Shown piece by piece: positions 45,246 through 57,903 of a DNA stretch of 64,000 nucleotides; position 1 is the stretch's first letter; each line of letters opens with the position of its first letter. Location: contig NC_088200.1 of assembly GCF_028769735.1 (NCBI RefSeq), positions 70,786,546 to 70,850,545 of the forward strand. Direction: 5' to 3'. Origin of the DNA: Zonotrichia leucophrys gambelii. Taxonomy: Eukaryota > Chordata > Aves > Passeriformes > Passerellidae. Below the pieces are notes generated by a model. It ran no database searches, was not told the DNA's origin, and saw nothing but the letters and a program-made list of their open reading frames with translations. The position numbers and the translations under genes are program-made.

Positions 45246-47499
45246 TTTATTTCCTCACTTCATCATCTGTTACTCACTAGTCTGCACCCTTGGGAACCAT
45301 CTGTCCTTTAAGTCATGGGAATGCATCTTGACCTTCTGTCTGCCTCACATGGCTCAGAAAAGTTCAGCCTTGTATGTAATGAGTGTGCAATGAGGTTAAA
45401 AAATAACTAAAACAAATATCTAGGAGATGAAATTTCAAGCCTTCTAAATTGAGAAGATTGGAGAGATGGGGGAGAAAAGCTCTGTTATCTCTGTGGAACA
45501 CGAGCTTCTGTGAGTTTTGATCTGAGCAATTTCCCTCATTCAAATTAGATTTTTGTGGGCATGTGATGTACAGAGGGTTCCTGATGTGCTCGAGTCTGTT
45601 TAGCTTTTTGTCTGCGAGTGAAGTGTGTGATGAAATGTCTTGGATTACTGTGAAAAGAGATAAAACTTTATTACCTTACATCTAAAGTTAGTTAGCAAAG
45701 CCTGTCATTTCAAACAGAGAGGAAGACTGGAGTTAATGAGCTGCTTCAGCGTGATGGGCGCCTTAGAAAGAAGCTGTGTTTTTCACAAAGTGAGGGGGAA
45801 AAATCTATCACAGAATCAGTGAGAGGCCCCATAATTAATAAGGCACAAAAGCACAGTGCTGCTTAATGTAACATAAACAATCCTGAACTGTAGACATTGT
45901 CAGCGTGGGCTTCCATTTGCAGGGAGTCACCCACTGCCCATGGAAAATCAGGAATTACCAGTCTCATCAGGACCCAAAAACAGCACACACATGGAATTGC
46001 TTCATTATTATGCAGTTAGGAAAGTGATGCTGTGTTGCTGTTTGTGGCTCTGCTCTGCCCTTTCAATTACTTTAAGATTAATTGCATTGATGCATCTGTT
46101 TCGTACACCGAGTTGGAACCAGGCTCTCGCAGCTCTCGGCCAAATACTCAGCACAGAACTAAGGCTGGAAGGCACCCTAAATGCTGAAACTGTTTGGAGT
46201 TATAGTCAGCACACTCCAAGCAAGCAGGAGAGGAGGAATGTTAGTTTGAGAGGCTGCTTTTAAGCAGCAAGGGCTTTATTTGCTCTTTTATGTCATCATC
46301 CACGCTGATGCCTGCACCCATTTGCTTCAGCAGGCTGAGCAGTTACTCAGAGGATAACAGATTTCCTGGAGGAAAGAAGCAGCATATTAAAACCATTCAT
46401 TAAAGAGGTGTTCTGCTCATGTCTAGGAATAACAGCCTTTTCATTACACATATGTGAAACAGAGCCATAAAGGCAGAGCACAGGCTGGAATGCTTAAAGA
46501 GATACACAAAATTATTGTTTCACCATTGCTGTTCCCCTTAGTTACATGCCTGGTACTGCTCAGGGCAGCACCAGCTTGAAGCAGGGAAAGGTAAATATAT
46601 AAAGAGGTGATTCTTTACAATCTAAAGAGCCAATTTCAAATAAATAACACCCGTTTTACTATTGCATTAACTTCGTTTGGATTCATTCAAAAATTACTTT
46701 TAGCTCCAGGTGCATCTGAGGAGATGGAAGGCCTGGAAAATTTCAGGAAATGGCTTGAACAAGAAGTGGAAATAATATCAAAAATGCTGTGATGGTTTCT
46801 TGAAATATGAGCAAGGACATTTAGAAATACCTGTGTACACATTAAGAAACATATTTGAGATTTAAAGATGTTAGCAACATCCACTCGTGGAGATATGACT
46901 TGAATAAAAGTGGTTGGGGAAAAGCAATTTTAAAGCCAGCCGAGCAAAGGATATGCTTTAATCCTTTCATAAGTATATGAGAGGACATGATAACACGATT
47001 CTTCCCTTCCCAATGCTGATCTTAAATTTTCCATGCAGTCTTCCCATTTCTGTAAGTAAATAGCAAACAGAAATGAACAAATAGAAGGAAAAAGCCTCTC
47101 ATGCAGGAGGTGTTAAGAAAAGTAGCACACTTAAAGTGATAAAATCTTATTAACAGACTGCCTATTTTATTGATAGCTGGTGATTTAACATTAACAAATG
47201 TGAAATTCGGCTTAGAAAACATAAACGCTTTACTATGAAATGACGCATTTAAGTCCTTATCTCCAGAATTTTCAGTTTAGAACTTGGTGCAAAGTCTTGC
47301 AAAAATCTGTGATTTTGACACAGCCCTTCCCTTCTGAAACATCTGCCAGTAGAATTTTAAATATGTTCATGATGGCCTTATAGAAATTAGAAGATGCTTT
47401 ATGTGTGTCACAGGGAATCATGAACTGATTGGCTGAATTTTTTTTAATTTTTCCTGGCAATTTTATTGTCTCTTCTTATCTTGAAGTGATTGAAGTGGG
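45246..47499. other. unique DNA, no gene or repeat recognised
   Basis: No feature is recognised. The 107-codon open frame at 45940-46263 has no family motif. Confidence 0.4.
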
Positions 47500-47710
47500 A
47501 AAAAAATAAAACAAAAAGAACCAAACAAAACAAAAACAAACAAAAAAATAAAAAAAACAAAAACAAAAACAAAAAAAAAAAAACCCGAACAAAAACAAAA
47601 AACAAAACAAAACAAAACCAAAAAAAACCAACCAAACAAACAAACAAAAAAAACCCCACAAAAACAAAAAAACCCCTGCAAATAAACCAAAAAATACCCA
47701 AAAAGAAACC
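47500..47710. repeat. A/C-rich low-complexity tract
   Basis: About 210 bases of irregular caaaa, caaaaa and ccaaa units. The Lys/Asn/Thr-rich or Phe/Val-rich open frames across it are artefacts. Confidence 0.9.
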
Positions 47711-49624
47711 AAAATTAATTGCCTGATCTCATTGACTTCTGAATGTCTTTCCTTACCAGAAATTATTGGTTTTGTACAAAGTGTTTTTCCCTACTTGCAT
47801 TGACAAATCCAAAGGCTCAAACCCTGAGAAAGAGATCTGAATAGGACACTTGGGCTCAAAGGAAAAATCCTCAGACCTTGTGTTCAAATCAACACACACT
47901 TACCACTGCTGAACTCTGAACATTAATTTTCTTATGCTATGAATAATTGTCTTTGAATAAATATATAAATATGACCAGTTTGATATTTACTGATCTGAAA
48001 ATCTGAAAAATTTAAGTAGGGATTAAATATTTCCTTCCCCAAATTATTTCCCGAGGTTGTAAGATTTATCTAGTGATTACACATTTTAAACTTTAACAGA
48101 AGATAAAGTTTATTCAGAAGTCTAAATTATTCAAAGTTCAGTGTGAAGAAAAGCTTCATGTGCTTTGATGTTCTGATGGAGGAATTTAATGTTGACAAAC
48201 TTTAAAGCCAATGCAGATGGAATTCTTGTTAAAAGGGTTTGGGGAATATTTTATACATAGTGAATTTTCAAATAAACTGGAATTTATTACACAAAGTCCC
48301 TGGGAATAATAATGTTTAATAACAGCAGTGTTATATTACTCCATTATTCTGGGGAGCAGCATCATGAAATTCACAAGCATCTTTAATAAAATGAATAGAT
48401 AAAAACCTCAGCCCAAGGCTTTAAAGGTGTAGGCAGTTGTTGTTTTTTATTTTGTGATGATGGAAAACTTCCTGTCCCCTTTTCCTCAACACCTCTGTTC
48501 CTCAAGCTCCTTTTCCCTTTCACCACTCACCACAACACCTTTTGTTCTGGGGCCTCAATGAGGAAACACAAAACTCATGCACTGCATGGTATTGCTTTAA
48601 TAATTTAACCATTTAAAAATAACTTTCAGGCAAGGGAAAGTTGAAGAAACTTTAAAAATGGTGTAAATCAGCATTAGAATAAAAGGTAGAGCAGTTGCAC
48701 TAGGAAACACCTTTTCTGAGGAAAAAAGATATCAAAGTTGCCTCCCCAAGGAACTTAGTTAGTTTCTGATTCCAAATTTTTCTAATCAGCCATAATTTCA
48801 AAACAATTCTTATTTATATAAATTGCAGCTGATATTGTTGCATTTTCTCATTAAACAATAACGGAAAAAAATTCAGAAAAAATATTAAAATTAATTATTA
48901 AAATTAATTCTTAAAATTTCAGAACAAATTATTTTAATTCAGTGAGTGTTGCTATTCATCACCAATAGTAACATACAAATATTTTATTGACACAAGTCAG
49001 CATTAAACAGGAAATGTCAGATCTTAGTTTCTTCCAGCTGTAATTACTGAAGACACCAGTTCATACATTCTTGGAAATTTGAAGTGAGTACACAGAATGA
49101 ATAAGTTTAAAAAGCATTTTTCTCATTACCTCACTTAGGAAATCATTCTAAGTCCTAGACACATTTTCATAATCTTGAAAAAAGGGAAAAAAAAAAAGGA
49201 ACTTTGAATTTGAATTTGTCACTGTCAGTCACTCAGATGTAAATTTTGTTCTATTCCCTTCATACAGTCTTTGAGGACCCAATCTCCTTTTTTGGCATTA
49301 TGCTGTGAATTAAGAGCAGGATGGGAAATAAACAGAACTGCAAAATCAGTATGAGCTGACTCTTCTTCTCCTCTTGCTCTTTGGAGTTTTTAGTCCTTAT
49401 TCTGATTTAAAAATACATTGACTAAATTGTCACACCTTTCTGAGAGGGTTTGAACAATGACAAAAACTCCTCTCTCTTTCTTCTCATTATCACAACCATG
49501 GGATAAGAGGAGGCAGCAATTCCCACCAGAAACCTGTGCATTCACAGGTAAAAACAAGGTGAAATACCCATTTTGTTTCATTGTTTGATTTCCTGTGGGC
49601 ACAAAGGTATTACAGGGCTTTTAT
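47711..49624. other. unique AT-rich DNA, no gene recognised
   Basis: No recognisable feature. Confidence 0.45.
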
Positions 49625-49862
49625 CATTCTTTTTTCTTTTTTGGGTTTTTTTTGGGGTGAGGGAGTTTGTTTGGGCTTTTTAGAGTTTTTGGTGAGGGGT
49701 TGGGTTTGGTGGGGGTTTGTTTTGGTTTGGTGTTTTGTTTTCTTTTGTTTTTTGGTTTTGTTTTTTTTTTTTTTGTGCTGGTTTGGGGTGGTTTTTGTGG
49801 GGTTTTGGTGGCTTTGTGGTTTGTTTTGTTTTCCTTTTTTTCTTTTTGTTTATTTTTGGGAA
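49625..49862. repeat. T/G-rich low-complexity tract
   Basis: Irregular ttttgg/ggtttg units. It creates a chance 213-codon open frame at 49581-50222 rich in Phe, Gly and Val. Confidence 0.85.
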
Positions 49863-52700
49863 AAGCCCTCATTGTCATCAGAAGCCTTCTCTGGGCTGAA
49901 ATCTGAATCTGAAATTTTTGGATATATACAAAGATATTTTTCTGTGCTACAAAGTTTAGCAATTACTGCAGGCAAATCCAAGGTGTGGGATCACCACCAC
50001 AAAATGCAATATTATCATGTGCGATGTGCTGATAATCACAAATTCCACTGGGTACTTTGTTTGGCCTTCTCTCTGTTTTCATGCAAGGGTTTTTGGGTGC
50101 AGTGCAACCCAATTAGTGAAAATTTGGAGATGACTCCATGTGTGTTTGTAGCTGAAAAACCCTCCAGCAATGTAATTCACAAACCTCAAGTGAAGTTTAC
50201 ACAAACCTCAAGTGAAGTTTAAAGGATGTAAAACTGGATCGAGGTGCATTGCATTCCCCTGGCTAAGGGACACACAATTAAAATGCTGTTTTTTCTTAAT
50301 CTGCCACCAAAACTTGTCAAACCTCAAAGACTAAACAACTCTGTCTGACCAGGAATGGATGCAGAATATAATATACTCAAAAGCATTCTCAAGTAAGGAA
50401 ATGGGGCCAGTTTTCTGCAGGTTTCTGGGATAATAAAAAAGTATTGTAAACATTTAGGAGGCAAATCATCTTTCTTGGACTTTGTTGCTTGTGTCTAGCT
50501 CTAAATATGGCTTGGATGCTATTAAATGTTCTTTATTTACACAAGTCTTATTGAAGCACAGTAAAATAAAATGCTTTATCCCAGGCTTGTCTTGGTAGAT
50601 TGAGATCAGAGAGACTGGAAAAGACAATTTCCTTTTTATTCACAGCTCCATTTCTGGATGATGACTCCAGATGTTATTGTGCACCTTTGATAAACATCAC
50701 TTGTGAGCTCCAGAAGTGTTGCTTAGATAGAGATGAAGAATCAGAACAGCTCCAGCAATTGTTGAAAACCATGAAAGCTCTTGCCATGCAATTCATTGCT
50801 GCAGTTATCATCACGTCTGAGCATAGAGCAGGAAAATATTGGAACTGGAAGTAAAATAGAAAGGTTGCTAACCAGCCATGTCTTCAGGGATAGATTCAGA
50901 AAAACAGAAATACAAATTTTCAGCTCCCTGAAATTGCAATGCATTGGGATTTGAGGGGAGAAATTTGAAGATAAAGCACATTGGCCAACGTGCAAGCAAA
51001 TGAAGGGTTTAAATATTCACATTACGTGTGCCTAGTTTGTTGCTTAATCATACAGAGACTTATTAAAAAGTTGCAGTATTTAATTATTGTAGGAATAATG
51101 TAAGTATGGTCTGTGCAAGTGTGTTTAGGTTCTGTGACCCAAACCTATCCCAAATATGTGGCACCATCAAAAACACTGTTCTACCCAGTCATGCTGAGCT
51201 CACAGAGCTCATCTCCACATCACCCTTTTATATATTCAGAAAGGGAAAAAGGAACAGCAGAAGAAGTATTCAAGATGTTGCAAAAAATATAAGTCTTTAG
51301 AGTGCATTAGGTGTTACATTAAGTCATAATTTCAGTTTTAACTAAGACTCTTAACCTGAAGGATGTCAGCATTACAAGAAAGATCTCATTCTCCTTCAGT
51401 CCCCCTCAGAGAATACCCTTTATTGGATGAATTTAACAGAATAATCTGACCTAAAGGATCAAGACAGTTTTCCATTTTTCCAGCTCTTTTTTTTCCAGAC
51501 AAGGACAAAATTTTCCTTATTACAGATATGGCTGCAGAGTTGTTCAGCTATAATTACACCACAGGGGTTAGAATAGTGGGTGTTGCCTAAGAAGTGTTTC
51601 CTCCAAGTCAAGGTTGGCCAGAAATTGCAGTTTAATCTCTAAAAATGAACTGCAGCCTGGAGGTTATTGTAACCATTTTTGTGGATATATGTGCATCTTA
51701 TCTAATAAAAGATAATTACCATTGATTACATTACCTTAAAAATTACAGCAAGAAAGAGATCAATTTAATAGCACATTAGACAATATGATTTTGACAAAGC
51801 CTCATTTGCAGCCAAATCTTGCCATTTCACAGTGACATTGTGAAACAAGGTACAGGACTTCTCTAAATTATCCTGCTTGGAATCTCCAAAGAGCTGCAGC
51901 AACATCTAAGTTTAAATGTACAGAAAAATGAGCAGGAATAATAGCGCATTCACCTACATCTTCAGTAGTCATATTTTAAACAACACCTAATAAAGGAATT
52001 TAAAAGAATTATACTTGAGGGTGTAATATTAAGGTTCAAGGGTAAATGTACATCAACATTATATTTCAGTTATTAGGCAGATGTTTATGAAAAATGTGTG
52101 TCTTAGATAATAATGAACTTATTCAGCTTCTGGACCCAGACAATATGAGAAACCCCATTAAAGTGATTATCCTCAAATATTAAATTTTTACTCCAAGTAT
52201 ATTTTTGTGATTTTATTTATTTAACTCATAATTCCAGAAATTTTTTCTTCCTGAAAGTTTACACAGAACTCATGACTGATTTCCTGTGCAGCAGAATCAG
52301 CTCTAAAAAGAAGCTGCACATACCTGGAGGAAGAATTTAACTACAGTCTCCACTGCATCCTTGTCCTACAAACAAATCAGAAATTAACTTGAATTGACAA
52401 TTCATATTTAATTGACTGGAAATGTCTTTTTTTTAGGCTGAGGGAAGGTTTGGCAATCCCTGTGTTCTGCCTTCTCCTTTTCTGGGGGGAAAAAGGAGTT
52501 GAATTTTGCAAGTCCTTGTTGTGCAAGTTTTTCCTCTCATTGTCATTTTCCGAGGGAAGGGTAAAACAAGAGTGCAATAAAACAAGTTCTGAACACATTC
52601 TGAAAATGCACAAACAGATTCTGCTCCATGAATGATAGCTGGGCTGAAAGCTTGCCTTCCAAGGATTTCGCAAATTGTCCATAAAGGCTCATATTTTCCA
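49863..52700. other. unique DNA, no gene recognised
   Basis: Apart from the 22-bp duplication at 50178 nothing is recognised. Confidence 0.4.
50178..50221. repeat. perfect 22-bp tandem duplication
   Basis: CACAAACCTCAAGTGAAGTT plus TA occurs twice back to back (50178-50199 and 50200-50221) without mismatch, so it is recent. Confidence 0.95.
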
Positions 52701-52740
52701 CAAACAAACAAACAAACAAACAAACAAATAAACAAAAAAA
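52701..52740. repeat. (CAAA)n microsatellite
   Basis: About seven perfect CAAA units followed by variant units. Confidence 0.9.
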
Positions 52741-55700
52741 GCGATATTTCCTAAAGCTGCTCATCTATGCTCAAATGCTGTCCTAAATTACCATCTAGTT
52801 GTGCACATCCTTTTTCCCTCATATTTTCCTTAGAAATTATCATCCTTTCTGGGAGATAAAATGTTCAGAGTGTGGGATAACTTTTCAGGTTCATCAAAGC
52901 TCGTCAACTAGGCTCCACCACACTGTCCTTAAACAGGAAGCATCTAGTTAAATAAAAATTACTGTAAAAATCTAAACTGCCTCCCTTAAAGAATCAGTAA
53001 ACAGTCAAAATTGTCCTCAATGGGAAATTATGAGATAATAAAAGTTTGGTATTAAGTAGCTAGAGAAGTGTGGTTTTTTGGATGATCCCCCTTCTGGTAT
53101 GCACAGGGAGTTTATTATGGGGGCTTGAGCAAATACTTTAAAGAGAAGTGAAATATCACATTATGGGATCTGCCTTCTCCCCTTTCTGAAAGGCACCAAA
53201 GTTCATTGTAAGAAAAATGTTTTAGACAACTCTTTACCTTCAAGTGAACAAGAGGTAAAAGTAAGGAGAAACTGCATAGAAAATCAGTGGAGTCATAAAA
53301 AACAAAAGTGATGTCAGAGGTTTCGACACACTGTGATCCTCTTTCCCACTTGATGCAAAGATGTTAATTTAAATCTTACCTGGAAACTTTATACCCTTAC
53401 TGTTCTTTACTTTTGTAATTAAATTATGGTTATTGAATTGTAAAATGCTGCACTGCAGATATGGGAACTATTAATCTAATTTTATTGTTAGAAACCTTCT
53501 ATTTGGTTTCTCCATTACCCTATATTTTGTAGATTTCTATAGTTATGCAAACCTTTCACAGAGCCAAAAATTTTCTATTGATTTTGCAATAGCTTCTCTT
53601 TGGAGAAGAATCCATCAAGCAAACAAATAAGTAAAGTAGCTCAGTTGTGAAAGTACAGAAACACTGAAGCAAGTAGAAAATAACTTTTCAGAAAGTATAA
53701 AATTAGAAGTCACTGCTTGAAATGTGGGTTTCTATGCTCTTTTATTCATGTTCTGATGCTTCTCTTTCCAATGTCTTTTCTTTTTTTTTTTTTTTTTACA
53801 AAATGTTAAAAAAAAATTATGCATGTATTTACATATAAGTCCAATCTTTTACTTCCGTCAGGCATTCTCCTGATCAACAATCTGCTTATCAGATTCAATG
53901 CCAGTTTTTCCTTCAGAACCATGATTGCAAACACTCAAACGTAGTTTTTGCCTCAGGTTATAGACAGAAATCCTGCTTAATTAATAACATAGATCCAAGT
54001 GGATCCTGTGTGGTCTCATCACTGGTTGAAGGCCACGTTTCCAAAAACTGAGATTTAAATGGGGGACAAAAAAAAAGGAAAACAAAAAAAGAAAAGACAG
54101 AAAAAAGCAAATTAACAAAAAAGGAAGCTAGAGAAGGAGATTATTAAAAATAAGGCATATTAACTAATAATCAGATAAAACTAAAATCTGGCCTGATTTG
54201 CCTACTCCAGTGATTCAATCAAGATGGATTTTGATTATTAGGAAAGAGAGTTTGCAGTCACAAATCTGTTTGCACTGCTCTCAGCATGCTGGGCACATTT
54301 ACCCAGCACTGGAACTTGTGACAAAATCCAGGCAGTGATCCTTGCTCCTGGCACCTGTCCCTTAATTCTAAACAGGCTGGAAATCAACAATCTCAGGGAT
54401 TATAATTCCTGTGAACAAACTATTCCCACCGCTGGGGTTTGTATCTCACTTTGAAGCAAGTGTTTAAATATGTGTTTTTATTTTTCATTCTCTGGATGTG
54501 GATCTCCTTATTTGTTTTTTTTTTTTTGTAATTGAATGTCAGACTCTCGGGCTCTATTTGCCTGTTTACACAGGTGGAGCACTGTGTGTTAACAAGAAAT
54601 CTCTTCAGGGATTTTTGTGCTTCTTCTGTAAAGACAAGACAGAATTTATTATTCTCTCTGTTTGTAAATGACCACTCATTTGCCCAGCAGATTAATTAAT
54701 GACAGTCTGAAACAAAAGTGAATTTCTGGTGCTGGCCTGTTCTCAATGCACTGTGTTGTGTGCTATCAAATATTGCTGCATTTCATCCATAATTTTCTAA
54801 CACGGCAAAAAATTTCTAACCAAACCTTATGAGTTTGATCTCCCATACTTGTACAAGAAGAAATGTTTGTTCAGAATACACATACAAACTCTTGGTATTT
54901 TCAAAATCAGAGGGAATTAAGGAGATTATCACTTTTCATTCAGTGGAAAGGAGTGCAAATTAAACTCCTAGATGATAATGTAATATAAAGTCAAGCAAAT
55001 TGATTTTGAGGTCAGTTTCTGAATTACTCATAACATTAACTCTCAATCTCAGCACTTTTCCTGTTAATAAGCAGAATTCATATTTATTTCTTTTTAACAG
55101 ATAAGGGTTTATAAATCAAATATTAAAAAAAAATTTTTGAAATATCTGGATGCTCCAAGGCATAATCATTGCAAAAGTGCTTTCGAGTCAAAATACCAAT
55201 TATATGCTAATAATAACAATCTATCAGTGTTATTATATATGTTTTGGATCAATTTTGTCATCCTGCTGAAGCTTCAGAAGAGTTCTCCAAGTGGAACTAA
55301 AAAATGGTCCTACACTAGAAATCTGCGATGCTGAATATGGAAAACTGTTCACAGGCTCAAATGTTTCTTACTTGTTAAATTGCAGTGAAACCTCTAGTCA
55401 ACTGCAAGGTCAAAAATATCTGACATTTTAAGAAAATCAAAGCCAAGACACAACCTATCAACATCTTTCTAAAATTTAGTAGCAATATCTAGAGCTCTAT
55501 CTGTAATTCCCAGGAAAAACTGCTGCTTTTCTCAGGACTACAGCCCAAATATTTGGGATAATATCTCCTTCTATGATGCATCAAAATGGTTTGGAATTTT
55601 TTTCCTTAGTTTTGAGACTTTCTTGGTGTTTCATTGCTGAATTTCCATTACAAAGGTGTATAGAACAGCTCTGGATGTGCAGCCCAAGTTTTCTGGAGTT

Positions 55701-56485
55701 TCAAAGTGAAATTGATATTTTTTGCTTTCATTTTTACTTGACTTTCAATCTCATCTTTTGGAAAGACAAATGAAAATAGAAGTGATTTAAGACAGCTGAA
55801 GTTTTACGCTAAACCAGATATTCACTTTTCCTTTTTTCAAACACTCTTCACCAGAATTCTTCTTGTGGTTGATGGTGAATACACAAAATACCATTATCAA
55901 CAGCAACTGTGATGGTAGCCTTGTGGATTCTCTGCTCAAGTTTGCAAATTATAGATTTTTAATTAAAATTTTCTGTTTTTTAAGAACTTTAATATTACAA
56001 GTCGCCAATGAAGAGAAACCAAAATTATAGATAATTCAACTCACCTCAGCTTGGTTGGCCAATCGGATAAAACTAAAAGACCCTGAATATTCCAAGCACT
56101 TATTAAGAAGATCCTGAGAATTAGGGAATCATGAGAATTTTCACTCATCTTGGATGCCAGAAACAACAATTTTTGAGACACCACATAAAATGATCTATCT
56201 CTTAAGGGATACAACAGAAAATCTGAAATTCTGATCCCCTTGGACTAAATGTGGGCCTTACCACGGAATTCCAGATTGTCTAAATTCACTGCTGATTATC
56301 AAAGACTTGTTTGGAAAAATGGTGACCCCAAAAGTTCTCGTTCCATCATCTTCTAACTCTAAGGGGTAGGCAAGAAACATGAGATTCTGGCATTGAAAAA
56401 AATGCAAAGGGTTTTGCCCAATTTTTGCTGAAAAGTCCTCATTTGGTTTCAGGTGAAATGGTGCACCACAGAGATAAAATTAATT
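52741..56485. other. unique AT-rich DNA, no gene recognised
   Basis: Contains homopolymers (T near 53782, A near 54068) but no exon, RNA gene or transposon I can name. Confidence 0.45.
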
Positions 56486-56570
56486 TGCCCCAAGCCCCAT
56501 CCAACCTGGCCCTGGACACTTCCAGGGATCCAGGGGCAACCACACCTTCTCTGGGCAACCTGGGGAAGTC
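56486..56570 (-). repeat. CR1 LINE 3' fragment
   Basis: The plus strand shows ccccaagccccatccaacct, then ggccctggacacttccaggg, then ttctctgggcaacctg, the reverse complement of the CR1 3' UTR. Confidence 0.75.
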
Positions 56571-57119
56571 CCCACATCAAGAAACATCCCCAAAAAATTT
56601 CAAAATCCTGATTCTAGACACAAAATTGACCGTCTTAGGAGTTACATGTTCAGATGAGTGCGCAGAGTTTGTCAAACATCAAGCTTGAGAGGGAAGGTTT
56701 CTGAAACACCAACAATTAGCTCAGTTTGTCCATCTCATTTAAAGTCCTGATCTTAGCTTGGAATGGCTGATGTGAGTCAATACTTTGATGGAGAGATGGC
56801 ATTTGTTCAATTCAAATGACACCCATCAGGCTGACTTCTGTTCTAAAGCTCCCAGAGGTTAATTGAACAGATATGAAGGATAAGCCAGTCTGAAATTGCC
56901 TCCGCTCTGCCTCAGAAGTGCTAAGCCTTTGGACTTAATTTAAGACTCCTCTCTTCTGTGCATTAGACTGAGTCGTGTAGAAAGTTTAAAGGAGGAAATG
57001 TTAATAAAAGACAGCTTAATTGTAAAATTTGCATATGGTGAGGAGTTTCAGTGCAACAGAGTTTCATGGTATCTCTATCAATGAGACTCGGGTATTTCTC
57101 TACTAAAATAGCAATTCCT
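56571..57119. other. no gene recognised
   Basis: Unique sequence without a named feature. Confidence 0.4.
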
Positions 57120-57284
57120 CCTGAGCTGGAGAGTTGGCTGGAGACAAACCCAGTGAGGTTCTTCCAAGCAGGGCATGGGCAGGAACAACCCCAGGGCCAG
57201 CAGAGCTTGGCGGGACCTGGGGGTGCTGCTGGGGACAAGGTGACCGTGAGCTGGCAGAGGGTCCCAGGGCCAGGGGGGCCAGGG
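57120..57284 (+). repeat. R2 GC-rich repeat block, second copy
   Basis: Inverted relative to 39059-39235. Shared blocks are gacaaacccagtgaggttct, ggggtgctgctgggga and gtgaccgtgagctggca. It ends at ccaggg, directly before the LTR. Confidence 0.75.
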
Positions 57285-57903
57285 TGTGAAAAATGCCAAT
57301 CACTTGTTTTTAAAATTTTAGATGTTTAATAGTAATATGGTTATAAAAATAATAATATCATTAGAGTAATAATAATTCTGACAATTTGGATTAGGACAAT
57401 ATGAGACAATAAAAACAAAGAGTTATAGACATCCAGGTACCTTTTCTGGGCAAAATAAGCCCAAAAAAGGACCCACATGAAGAGAGGAGTAACCCTTAAA
57501 AACAATAACCTGTTGCACATTCATCCACCTCATACATGATGCATAAATTCCATTCAAACACAGGATTCCGTCTGGCAGTGTCAACTTCTTCCTGTGAATC
57601 CTGACGGCGTCTTCAGGGCTGAGCAAGGCAGGAAGAAGTTTGTTTCTTCTCATAATGGGGCAATAAATTGTCTTTTTCTGAAAGATTTAGGTATCCTGCG
57701 GCTGCTATCTCACTGTGAGTCCTTTCTTTAGAAAAAAAGTATCCTACATAGCATAGTTTCTATTTTAGCCTTATGTTATAACCTAAAACTAGATTTAACA
57801 CAGGACTTAAGAGAATGAATACAGCATAACTTTCTAACATAGGACATATAATATTCCTTTTAATATTCCCAAAAAGCCAATCATAACATTAACATTTTTC
57901 ACA
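57285..57903 (-). mobile_element. solo LTR (619 bp) between R2 and R1
   Basis: The ends are inverted repeats of 11 bases (TGTGAAAAATG and CATTTTTCACA), TG...CA. I judge the sense to be the minus strand and believe this is a frequent passerine LTR. Flanks AGGG and AGGA resemble a 4-base duplication with one mismatch. It has the same orientation relative to R1/R2 as the unrelated LTR at 38.6 kb. Confidence 0.75.

Noticed and set aside
45940..46263. 107-codon plus-strand frame as a possible exon
   Set aside because: No domain or splice-site support; composition ordinary.
49581..50222. 213-codon open frame rich in Phe, Gly and Val
   Set aside because: It is driven by the T/G-rich tract at 49625-49862; there is no domain and no splice context.
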